From the IMG/VR virus record IMGVR_UViG_3300043540_000087, positions 1-33,852 of that record: 33,852 nucleotides of DNA; one strand, written 5' to 3'. Below are positions 20,284 to 27,179 of the stretch, one piece after another. The notes beneath the pieces were generated by a model. That model was given only the letters and a program-made list of their open reading frames with translations. It made no database searches and had not been told where the DNA came from. Every line of letters starts with the position of its first letter. The first letter of the stretch is position 1. The position numbers were made by a program, and so were the translations under genes. The stretch comes from a virus.

Positions 20284-20859
20284 ATGAACATCTTTGCCAC
20301 CCTTGTGCAAGGCGACAGCGCCACCTGGCAGGACGACCCCGTCGAGCTGTCCGATGGCCGCCAGGCCGACATCGCCGGCGGCTGGACGCTGAAGTACGCG
20401 TTGCGCGGGCCGTCGTCGGCCGACGTGGTGGCCGTGGCGGGCGCCGGCGTCACCTGGAGCTCGACGCTCGCCGCCGCCGACAGCGCCAAGCTCACGCCCG
20501 GCACCTATGCCTGGGCGGCCTACGTGTCGAAGGGTGCCGAGCGGCTCACCGTCGGCGGCGGCCAGCTCGCCATCACGGCCGACGTATCGACGCTGTCGGC
20601 CGGCTACGACCCGCGCACCACCGCGCAGCAAGCTCTCGAAGCCTGCGAGGCGGCGATGGCCACCTTCAACGCCACCGGCGGCAAGGTCAAGAAGTACGAG
20701 ATCGCCGGCCGCACCATGGAGTTCCAGACCATCGGCGAGCTGATGCAGCTGCACACCTTCTGGAAACTCAAGGTCACCGCCGAGCAGACCGCCAGCCAGA
20801 TCGCGCAGGGCTTGGGCAACCCGCGCAACCTGTACGTGCGCCACGTGAGGGCCGACTGA
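20284..20859 (+). CDS. Connector/head protein between TerL and portal (gpW position)
   Basis: 191 residues from ATG 20284. A beta-rich N-terminal half (VQGDSATWQDDPVELSDGRQ, GWTLKYALRGP, YAWAAYVSKGAERLTVGGGQ) precedes a helical half with AQQALEACEAAMATFNATG and YEIAGRTMEFQTIGELMQLH. The latter matches C-terminal parts of head-region proteins I have seen in Burkholderiales phages. By position it replaces lambda gpW, but it is nearly three times longer and not obviously homologous. Its stop overlaps the portal start (TGATG). Confidence 0.6.
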   Translation: MNIFATLVQGDSATWQDDPVELSDGRQADIAGGWTLKYALRGPSSADVVAVAGAGVTWSSTLAAADSAKLTPGTYAWAAYVSKGAERLTVGGGQLAITADVSTLSAGYDPRTTAQQALEACEAAMATFNATGGKVKKYEIAGRTMEFQTIGELMQLHTFWKLKVTAEQTASQIAQGLGNPRNLYVRHVRAD

Positions 20860-22484
20860 TGAGCGCTGCCTGGCACGACCTCAACCGCGCGCCGCTGCGC
20901 CCCTCGCGCGTGCTCGCCGGCTGGCAGGGCCCGCAGGCAGCGCAGCGCATCGCCGCGCAGCGCGACCGCCTGCAACAGCAGCAGCGCGCCTACGAAGGTG
21001 CCTCCGTCGGCCGCCTCACGGCCGACTGGATGGCGCCCATCACCAGCGCCGACAGCGAGCTCCTCACCAGCCTGCGGCTCATGCGCGCCAGGTCGCGCGA
21101 GCTCGTGCGCGACAACCCCTTCGCCACGCAGGCCGTGCGCGTGATACGCAACAACGTCATCGGCGAAGGCGTGGGCATGCAAGCCCAGGTCAAGAGCGCC
21201 GGCGGCAATCTGCAGAAGGGCATCAACGACAGCATCGAAGACGCCTGGTGCGAGTGGGCCGACCGCAGCACCTGCCACACCGCCGGCCTGCTGGGCTTCG
21301 CCGACATCGAGCAGCTCGCCCTGGTGCAGCTCGTCACCGCCGGCGAGGTGATCGTGCGCAAGATCCGCCAGCCCATGGGCGGCGGCCGCATCCCGCTTGC
21401 GCTCGAGGTCATCGAGGCCGACCGTTTGCTCGACAACTGGCAGACCGCGCACGCGCCCAACGGCAACCTGATCCGCATGGGCGTCGAGATCGACAAGTGG
21501 CACCGCCCGGTCGCCTACTGGTTCAGCCCGCAGCACCCGGGCGACTACCAGTTCGCCACCTTCGAGCCTGCGCGATTCATGCGCGTGCCGGCCGAAGAAG
21601 TGTTGCACCTGTACATCATCGACCGCTGGCCGCAGACCCGCGGCGAGCCCTGGTTCCATGCCACGCTGCGCAGCCTGCGCGACGAAGGAGGCCTGGCCCA
21701 GGCCGAGATCACCAAGGCGCGTGCGGCGGCCAACATCGTCGGCTTCATCAAGAGCCCCGAACCGCTGGCGCCGAGCGCCACCGCGGACGGCCGCCAGCTG
21801 CTCGATACCGAGCCCGGCACCTGGCAGAAGCTGCTGCCCGGGGAAGACGTCGCCGGCATGGCCAGCTACGCGCCCAACCCGGCGCTCGACCCCTTCCTGC
21901 GCTACATGGTGCGCAAGATGGCCATCGGCGTGGGCATCAGCTACGAGAGCCTGAGCCGCGACTACACCAGCAGCAGCTACAGCGCCGCGCGCATGGCGCT
22001 GCTCGACGACCGCAGCCTGTACCGCGTGCTGCAGGGCTTCTTCGTGCGCAACTTCCGGCGCGCGCTGCACCGCGACTGGCTCGACGCCGCCGTCCTCGTC
22101 GGCGCGGTCAAGGTCGGCTCCGACTACTTCACCAACCCGCTCAAGTACCAGGCGGTGCGCTTCAAGCCGCGCGGCTGGAGCTGGATCGACCCGGCCAAGG
22201 AAGTGCTGGCCTACAAGATGGCGGTGCGCAGCGGCTTCATGACCCAGGGCGACGTCATCGCGCAGACCAGCCAGGACAGCGACTTCGAGGACACGCTCGA
22301 CCGCCGCCAGGCCGAGCTGCAGATGGCCGACGACCGCGGCCTCATCTTCGACAGCGACGCGCGCGTCGTCAACGACAAGGGCCAGACCCAGCCGCTGCCG
22401 CCCACCGACGACGCCACCGCCGCGAACGCTGCCGCCGAGACCGACCCCGCCGCCGACGACGTGGCGCCCACCGACGACGCCTGA
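20859..22484 (+). CDS. Portal protein (lambda family)
   Basis: 541 residues. Blocks of the lambda-type portal are visible: LMRARSRELVRDNPFATQAV, RVIRNNVIGEGVGMQAQ, an AGEVIVRKI strand, LEVIEADRLLDNW, VLHLYIIDRWPQTRGEPWFH, and FLRYMVRKMAIGVGISYESL with SRDYTSSSYSAARMALLDD. It forms the dodecameric ring at one capsid vertex through which DNA enters and leaves. The acidic tail (last ~50 residues, Asp/Ala/Pro-rich) is typical. Confidence 0.93.
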   Translation: MSAAWHDLNRAPLRPSRVLAGWQGPQAAQRIAAQRDRLQQQQRAYEGASVGRLTADWMAPITSADSELLTSLRLMRARSRELVRDNPFATQAVRVIRNNVIGEGVGMQAQVKSAGGNLQKGINDSIEDAWCEWADRSTCHTAGLLGFADIEQLALVQLVTAGEVIVRKIRQPMGGGRIPLALEVIEADRLLDNWQTAHAPNGNLIRMGVEIDKWHRPVAYWFSPQHPGDYQFATFEPARFMRVPAEEVLHLYIIDRWPQTRGEPWFHATLRSLRDEGGLAQAEITKARAAANIVGFIKSPEPLAPSATADGRQLLDTEPGTWQKLLPGEDVAGMASYAPNPALDPFLRYMVRKMAIGVGISYESLSRDYTSSSYSAARMALLDDRSLYRVLQGFFVRNFRRALHRDWLDAAVLVGAVKVGSDYFTNPLKYQAVRFKPRGWSWIDPAKEVLAYKMAVRSGFMTQGDVIAQTSQDSDFEDTLDRRQAELQMADDRGLIFDSDARVVNDKGQTQPLPPTDDATAANAAAETDPAADDVAPTDDA

Positions 22485-22506
22485 CGCGTCCCGAATCAAC
22501 CCCCGC

Positions 22507-22538
22507 AGGCCGCCCGTGGCAACACCGGCGGCCTTCTT
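22507..22538 (+). terminator. Weak stem-loop before the protease-capsid gene
   Basis: AGGCCGCC (22507-22514) pairs with GGCGGCCT (22527-22534) across a 12-base loop, followed by TCTTC. It lies between the portal stop and the next start. It could partly terminate or process the late mRNA to set gene dosage; the T tract is poor. Confidence 0.4.
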
Positions 22539-22554
22539 CATGGCCGAGGCCCGC

Positions 22555-24627
22555 ATGACCATCAAGAAGCGCCCCGACACGCTGGCGCCGCAGGTGCGCA
22601 CCGTCGCGCTGCGGATGCTGCGCGCCGACCCCGACGCCGACGGCGACACCGACGCCCCCGGCGCCGTCGACCTGGACAGCCGCACCGTGACCCTCGCCTT
22701 CGCCAGCGAAACGCCGGTCGACATGTGGTACGGCACCGAGATCCTCAGCATGGCCCCGGGCGCCATGCGCACCGGCGTGCGCCAGCAGGCGCTGCCGCTG
22801 CTGTTCAACCACGACGCCGACGACCTGCTCGGCCGCGTCGAAGGCATCCAGATCGGCCCCGACCGCATCGCGCGCGCCAGCGTGCGCTTCGGCAAGGACG
22901 AGCGCGGCGAGTGGGCGATGCAGCAGGTGGCCGATGGGGTGCTCGTGAACGTCTCGTTCATGTACCGCGTCTTCAAGTTCATCGAAGACACCGAGGCCGA
23001 GACCCTCACGGCGATCGACTGGGAGCCCTTCGAGATCTCCCTGGTCACCGTGCCGGCCGACCCGAGCGTCGGCGTCGGCCGCAGTGCAGACGCCCGCACC
23101 GAAAACGGCGTGCAGATCGAGCCCCGGTCTGCTGCCGCTCCCACCCCGTCGCCAGCAGCGCCGGGCGTGCCCTCCGCGCCCACCGCGCATTTCAACCCCG
23201 TCCACCAGGAGAACCGCATGGACAAGACGACCGAGCCCGGCCCCGCCGGCACCGGCACTGCGCTGCCGGCCACCACCATCGAGCCCGGCACCCCGGCCGC
23301 TCGCGCGCTCGAGCAGCAGGGCGCGCAGAACGAGCGCGCCCGCGTTGCCGAGATCGAGGCCCTGTGCCGCAAGTACAGCCTGCCGGCCGAGCTGCGCAGC
23401 GAGATGATCCAGAAGGGCACCACCGTCGAGCAGGCCCGCCTGACCGCGGCCGACGCCGTGATGGAACGCGCGCGCGCCGAGAACAAGCCCGCGGCCGACT
23501 TCGGCGACAGCCCGAACCCCGACCTCACCGCGCGCGAGAAGGCCCGCTACAGCATGATCCGCGCGGTCAACGCCGCGCTGACCGGCAACTGGGAGAAGGC
23601 CGGCTTCGAGCTGGAGTGCAACAACCACATCAGCAAGATGGCCGGCCGGGGCCCGAGCGACAAGCTCGGCTTCTTCATCCCAACCAACGTGCCGTTCGCA
23701 CAGCGTGCCGCCTACACCGTCGGCACGCCGGGCTCCGGCACCACCGGCGGCACCCTGGTGGCGACGAACCTGCTGGCGGCCAGCTTCATCGAGGTCCTGC
23801 GCAACAAGGCCCGCGTGCTGCAGCTCGGCGCCACCATGCTCACCGGCCTGGTGGGCAGCGTCGACATCCCGCGCCAGACCGGCCAGTCGGCCACCTTCTG
23901 GACGGCCGAAGGCTCGAACACCAGCGAAGGCGAGGCGACCTTCGACAAGGTGAGCCTGAGCATGAAGACGATCGGCACCTACAGCCAGATCACGCGCAAC
24001 ATGCTGATGCAGGCCACGCCCGACATCGACATGATCGCCCGCGCCGACATGATGGCGTCGCTCGCTCTGGGCGTCGACCTGGCGGCCCTGTCGGGTGCCG
24101 GCTCGGGCGGCGTGCCGCTGGGCATCGCCAACCAGTCGGGCATCGGCTCGGTGATCGGTGGCACCAACGGCGCGGCGGTGACGATCGACAACCTGATCGA
24201 CCTCGAGACCCAGCTCATGCAGAGCAACGCGCCCGAAGACTCGCTGGCCTACCTCAGCAATGCCAAGGTCGTCGGCGCGCTGAAGAAGCTCAAGAGCACC
24301 ACCGGCCAGTATTTGTGGACGAACTCGCCGATGGGCCAGCGCAGCGGCACGCCGGGCGAGATCAACGGCTACACCTTCGCGCGCACGAACCAGGCTCGCA
24401 GCAACCTCACCAAGGGCACCAGCACCAGCGTGTGCAGCGAGATCTTCTTCGGCGCCTGGTCCGAGCTGCTGATCGGCGAGTGGGGTGTGCTCGAGATCGT
24501 CCCGAACCCCTATGACGCGGCGGTCTACAAGAACGGCGGCGTGCTGCTGCGCGCGCTGCAGAGCCTGGACATCGCCGTGCGCCACGCGGCCTCGTTCGCG
24601 ACCATGAGCGACGCGCTCACCCAGTAA
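22555..24627 (+). CDS. Prohead protease fused to HK97-type major capsid protein
   Basis: 690 residues from ATG 22555 (GAGG seven bases upstream; ATG 22540 and GTG 22516 also in frame). Residues 1-175 are a U35 prohead protease: H86 (LLFNHDADD), S134 (VNVSFMYRV) and the EPFEISLVTVPADP block. Residues ~176-290 are a Pro/Ala linker and a helical delta/scaffold-like region. From ~375 the HK97 capsid fold follows (FFIPTNVPFAQRAAY, VDIPRQTGQSATFWTAEG, YSQITRNMLMQ, GVPLGIANQSG). Usually protease and capsid are separate genes. A strong in-frame ribosome site at 23207-23217 suggests that capsid (469 residues) is also made alone from ATG 23218. Confidence 0.9.
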   Translation: MTIKKRPDTLAPQVRTVALRMLRADPDADGDTDAPGAVDLDSRTVTLAFASETPVDMWYGTEILSMAPGAMRTGVRQQALPLLFNHDADDLLGRVEGIQIGPDRIARASVRFGKDERGEWAMQQVADGVLVNVSFMYRVFKFIEDTEAETLTAIDWEPFEISLVTVPADPSVGVGRSADARTENGVQIEPRSAAAPTPSPAAPGVPSAPTAHFNPVHQENRMDKTTEPGPAGTGTALPATTIEPGTPAARALEQQGAQNERARVAEIEALCRKYSLPAELRSEMIQKGTTVEQARLTAADAVMERARAENKPAADFGDSPNPDLTAREKARYSMIRAVNAALTGNWEKAGFELECNNHISKMAGRGPSDKLGFFIPTNVPFAQRAAYTVGTPGSGTTGGTLVATNLLAASFIEVLRNKARVLQLGATMLTGLVGSVDIPRQTGQSATFWTAEGSNTSEGEATFDKVSLSMKTIGTYSQITRNMLMQATPDIDMIARADMMASLALGVDLAALSGAGSGGVPLGIANQSGIGSVIGGTNGAAVTIDNLIDLETQLMQSNAPEDSLAYLSNAKVVGALKKLKSTTGQYLWTNSPMGQRSGTPGEINGYTFARTNQARSNLTKGTSTSVCSEIFFGAWSELLIGEWGVLEIVPNPYDAAVYKNGGVLLRALQSLDIAVRHAASFATMSDALTQ
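23207..23220 (+). promoter_or_regulatory. Internal ribosome-binding site and start in the protease-capsid gene
   Basis: AGGAGA (23207-23212), five bases, then ATG (23218), in frame with the long ORF (codon 222). The product would begin MDKTTEPGPAGTG and contain the delta and capsid domains without the protease. This is the best-placed ribosome site in the gene and recalls lambda C/Nu3, where an internal in-frame start makes a second product. Confidence 0.62.
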
Positions 24628-24647
24628 TCGGGCATCGGTCGGCCCTT

Positions 24648-24682
24648 AGCGCCGGCGCCATCAAAGGCGCCGGCGCTCTTCT
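24648..24682 (+). terminator. Strong terminator after the capsid gene
   Basis: Perfect 12 bp stem AGCGCCGGCGCC (24648-24659) / GGCGCCGGCGCT (24666-24677) with ATCAAA loop, then CTTCTT. A terminator directly after the major capsid gene may reduce transcription of the downstream tail genes or protect the capsid mRNA's 3' end. Confidence 0.68.
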
Positions 24683-24709
24683 TCCCCCATCCCTTCCAGG
24701 AGCGCCACC

Positions 24710-25018
24710 ATGGCCAAGAAATACATCGTTCGCGACGGCTTCGTCGTCGTGCTCAAGATCAACAAGCCCGACGGCACCTCTTACGAGCGTACGACCCAGG
24801 GCGGCGAGGAAATCTCGCTCGAGGACGACGACGCCGCGCTGCACCAGCACAAGCTCGAGCTCGCGAGCCAGAAGGAGCGCGACGCCGCCCTCGAGGCCGA
24901 GCGCAAGGCCACCGTCGCCGCGGCCGCCAGGCAGAACCCGGTCGATCTGGTGACGACACTCGTCGCCGCGCTCGGCCAGCAGCAGGCCGCCGCTTCCGCC
25001 CCGGCGCCCGCGGCCTGA
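24710..25018 (+). CDS. Small head-region protein of unknown function
   Basis: 102 residues; ATG 24710 with AGGAG upstream (24699-24703). It opens AKKYIVRDGFVVVLKINKPD and continues GTSYERTTQGGEEISLEDDD, then a charged helix (HQHKLELASQKERDAALEAE) and an Ala/Pro tail. Similar small proteins follow capsid genes in related phages. Position suggests capsid decoration or head completion, but no fold is recognised. Confidence 0.55.
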   Translation: MAKKYIVRDGFVVVLKINKPDGTSYERTTQGGEEISLEDDDAALHQHKLELASQKERDAALEAERKATVAAAARQNPVDLVTTLVAALGQQQAAASAPAPAA

Positions 25019-25033
25019 CCAGGCGCGCCTGAC

Positions 25034-25342
25034 GTGTTCGCCGCCGACGCTGCCACGTTCCTCGCCGACGCCGGCGAGACCGTGGGCTGGACACCCAGCG
25101 CCGGCGGCGCCAGTTTCGGCGGCCTGATGCTCTTCGACCAGCCCGAGGAAGCGATCGAGGGCGGTGACGTGCAGAGCAGGCAGTACCTGGTCACCTTCGA
25201 GACCGCGGCGTGGCCCGGTCTCAAGCGCGGCGAGATCCTGGTCGTCGGCGGCGCCGGCGGCAATGCGTCCTACAAGCTGCGCACCGACCCGCGCGCGGCC
25301 GACGACGGCGTCTTCAGCACTGTGCTGCTGAGCAAGGTCTGA
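25034..25342 (+). CDS. Head-tail joining protein (gpFII-like)
   Basis: 102 residues from a GTG at 25034. FAADAATFLADAGETVGWTP, then GLMLFDQPEEAIEGGDVQSR, a strand YLVTFETAAWPGLKRGEILV and a terminal FSTVLLSKV fit the small beta-barrel head-tail attachment proteins of lambda FII type, which sit below the portal and dock the tail. Gene order (after capsid, before the U-like gene) agrees. Confidence 0.65.
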   Translation: MFAADAATFLADAGETVGWTPSAGGASFGGLMLFDQPEEAIEGGDVQSRQYLVTFETAAWPGLKRGEILVVGGAGGNASYKLRTDPRAADDGVFSTVLLSKV

Positions 25343-25345
25343 CGC

Positions 25346-25762
25346 ATGGCCACCGTCCTGCAGCAGGTGCTCGACCGGCTCGACGCGGTCCTCAAGGCCA
25401 ACGTGCCAGCCGGCACGCAGGTCTTCCGCGACCGAGCGGATGCCGAGAGCCGCGCCGACGCGCCCAGCGTCAACGTGCTGGCGCAGGACGCCGGCGTCGA
25501 CGCGTTCAGCGCCGAGTTCGACCGCCACGAGGTGCTCGTCGACGTGCTGTTCTACGTCCGCGTCGACCCCGGCACGCCGGCCGCCGAGACCCTGCACGCG
25601 GCGGTGCACGCCGCGATCGTCAACGACGCAACGCTGGCCACACTCTGCGAAAGCCGCCGCCTCGTCGAGTACGCGTTCGATCGGGCCGAGGCCGACCAGA
25701 CCGCCACGCACAAGAAGACGCGCTACCGATTCACCTACCTGATCCCGAGCGACTCTCTCTAG
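25346..25762 (+). CDS. Tail terminator (minor tail protein U-like)
   Basis: 138 residues. ATVLQQVLDRLDAVLKANVP at the front, VFRDRADAESRADAPSVNVL, and a central strand EFDRHEVLVDVLFYVRVDPG are the gpU-type alpha/beta arrangement. TKKTRYRFTYLIPSDSL-like end (KKTRYRFTYLIPSD) matches the last strand. These proteins cap the tail tube and stop its growth. It lies 9 bases before the tail tube gene. Confidence 0.7.
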   Translation: MATVLQQVLDRLDAVLKANVPAGTQVFRDRADAESRADAPSVNVLAQDAGVDAFSAEFDRHEVLVDVLFYVRVDPGTPAAETLHAAVHAAIVNDATLATLCESRRLVEYAFDRAEADQTATHKKTRYRFTYLIPSDSL

Positions 25763-25771
25763 GAGCAAACG

Positions 25772-26524
25772 ATGAGCAAACAAAAATTCGGCGTGGGCGT
25801 GCTGATCGCCACCACGCGCACCGACGCGCAGGGCAACCTGCTGGCCGTGCCCGCCAGTTACCGGCTGGGCATCCTGCAGGATGTATCCACCGACTTCAGC
25901 TTCGAGAGCAAGCCGCTGTACGGCAGCAACTCGCTGCCGGTGGACCAGGGCCGTGGAAAGGCCAAGCTGACCTTCAGCGCCAAGACGGCCGACATCAAGG
26001 CCGCAGCGCTGGCCGCGCTGCACTTCGGCATCACGCCCAGCGCGGGCTACAAGGCTGCGGCCCTCGACGTCGCGGGCACCATTCCGTCGACGCCCTTCGA
26101 GATCACGCCCCTCGTCCCCGGCACCGGCACCTGGCTGTCGGACCTGGGCGTGCGCGACACCTCGGGCAACGACCTCACGCGCGTGGCCAGCGCGCCGGCC
26201 GCGGGGCAGTACAGCGTCGCCGCAGGCATGTACACCTTCGCGGCCGCCGACACCGGCACCTCGGTGCTCATCTCGTTCGAATACAGCGCCGCCGGTTCGG
26301 GAATCACCGTGCCGCTGACCAACCAGCTCATGGGCTACGCGCCGAGCTTCCAGTGCATGCTGTTCAACGACACCAAGGGCAGCAAGCTCGCGCTCAAGCT
26401 CACCAACTGCCAGAGCGACAAGCTCAGCATCCCGTTCAAGAACGAAGACTTCGCGATCGCGGACTTCGGCTTCGCGGCGCTGGACGACGGCACGGGCTCG
26501 GCGGGCTACTGGAGCCAGGTGTGA
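25772..26524 (+). CDS. Major tail tube protein
   Basis: 250 residues; AGGAGCAA precedes ATG 25772. The N-terminal domain has the tube pattern (GILQDVSTDFSFESKPLYGS, GKAKLTFSAKTADIKAAALA). A central insertion, with TSGNDLTRVASAPAAGQYSV and TGTSVLISFEYSAAGSG, resembles an added beta-sandwich domain facing outward. The C-terminus returns to tube-type strands (LALKLTNCQSDKLSIPFKNE, ADFGFAALDDG). It polymerises around the tape measure to form the tail. Confidence 0.8.
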   Translation: MSKQKFGVGVLIATTRTDAQGNLLAVPASYRLGILQDVSTDFSFESKPLYGSNSLPVDQGRGKAKLTFSAKTADIKAAALAALHFGITPSAGYKAAALDVAGTIPSTPFEITPLVPGTGTWLSDLGVRDTSGNDLTRVASAPAAGQYSVAAGMYTFAAADTGTSVLISFEYSAAGSGITVPLTNQLMGYAPSFQCMLFNDTKGSKLALKLTNCQSDKLSIPFKNEDFAIADFGFAALDDGTGSAGYWSQV

Positions 26525-26847
26525 AGGAGTTCGTCACCCTGAGCCTGCGCGACAAGGACTACACCTTCCGCGCGCTCGACCTCGACCAGCTCGAGGAGCT
26601 GGAGCCGCAGTTCGCCGCCGCCTCGGCGCTGTCGGCGGGCACCGCCGCCGGCCCCGAGGCGCAGCGGGCGTCGTTCCAGGCCGTGGCCGAGATCGCCACG
26701 GCCAGCCTGCAATACAAGCATGCCGGCATCACGGTGTCCGAGGTCCGCAAGCTGCTCACGATTGCCACCGTCTCGGACGTGATGCTGGCCATCCGCGGCG
26801 TCAGCGAGGTGGCCGCGCCGGGGGAAGGGCAGGCGGGGGGCCAGTAG
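26521..26847 (+). CDS. Tail assembly chaperone G
   Basis: 108 residues from a GTG that overlaps the tail tube stop (GTGA). Helical, with VTLSLRDKDYTFRALDLDQL, FAAASALSAG and VRKLLTIATVSDVMLAIRGV. Position between the tail tube and tape measure genes and a G GGG GGC slip site five codons before the stop identify it as the G-type chaperone that coats the tape measure during tail assembly. A fraction of ribosomes should shift to make the longer GT protein. Confidence 0.78.
   Translation: MKEFVTLSLRDKDYTFRALDLDQLEELEPQFAAASALSAGTAAGPEAQRASFQAVAEIATASLQYKHAGITVSEVRKLLTIATVSDVMLAIRGVSEVAAPGEGQAGGQ
26835..26841 (+). promoter_or_regulatory. Programmed -1 frameshift site (G/GT)
   Basis: G GGG GGC in the G frame (codons GGG 26836-26838 and GGC 26839-26841), two codons before TAG (26845-26847). 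A one-base slip back lets translation resume at 26841 (CCA GTA GAT TGG), opening the T frame to 27179. It corresponds to the lambda G/GT heptamer GGGAAAG in function. Confidence 0.78.
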
Positions 26848-27179
26848 ATTGGGGCGGCCTGCGCGCCCACGTCATCACCTGCACCGGCTGGAGCTGGGAC
26901 GAGGCCGGCAGGTTGACGGTCCCCCGCCTGAACGCGCTCACCCGCTATTGGGCCCGCAACCCGCCGCTGCACAAGCTGGTGGCGGCCTACCTGGGCTTCG
27001 AGGCGCCCCCGCAAGCCACCCGCGCGCCTGCGCCTGACCAGGACGTCGACGACGACTTCGGCTGGTTAGGCGGCATGGGCCAGTTCCCGGCCAATGCGGC
27101 CGCCGCGGCGGCGACCACCCGTGAAGAGGCGATCGCCGCCTTCGAGCGCCAGTTTTTTGGAGACGTCATTGAGCTCTAG
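26841..27179 (+). CDS. T extension of the GT tail chaperone (made by -1 frameshift)
   Basis: From 26841 the frame reads PVDWGGLRAHVITCTGWSWD, then EAGRLTVPRLNALTRYWARN, PPLHKLVAAYLGF and a flexible Pro/Asp/Ala part. This V-D-W..L..H...T-G-W-W-x-E..LTVPRL...YW..PP pattern is the T domain of tail chaperones, which contacts the tape measure or tail tube. There is no ribosome site or start before it, so expression depends on the slip at 26835-26841. The full GT product would be about 219 residues (26521-26841 joined to 26841-27179). Confidence 0.75.
   Translation, partial: PVDWGGLRAHVITCTGWSWDEAGRLTVPRLNALTRYWARNPPLHKLVAAYLGFEAPPQATRAPAPDQDVDDDFGWLGGMGQFPANAAAAAATTREEAIAAFERQFFGDVIEL

Noticed and set aside
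18033-23528. Very long minus-strand open frames (over 700 codons) opposite terminase, portal and capsid genes
   Set aside because: They are shadows caused by high GC3: compositions are Arg/Ala/Val/Gly-rich without domains, and the + strand frames contain recognisable phage proteins.
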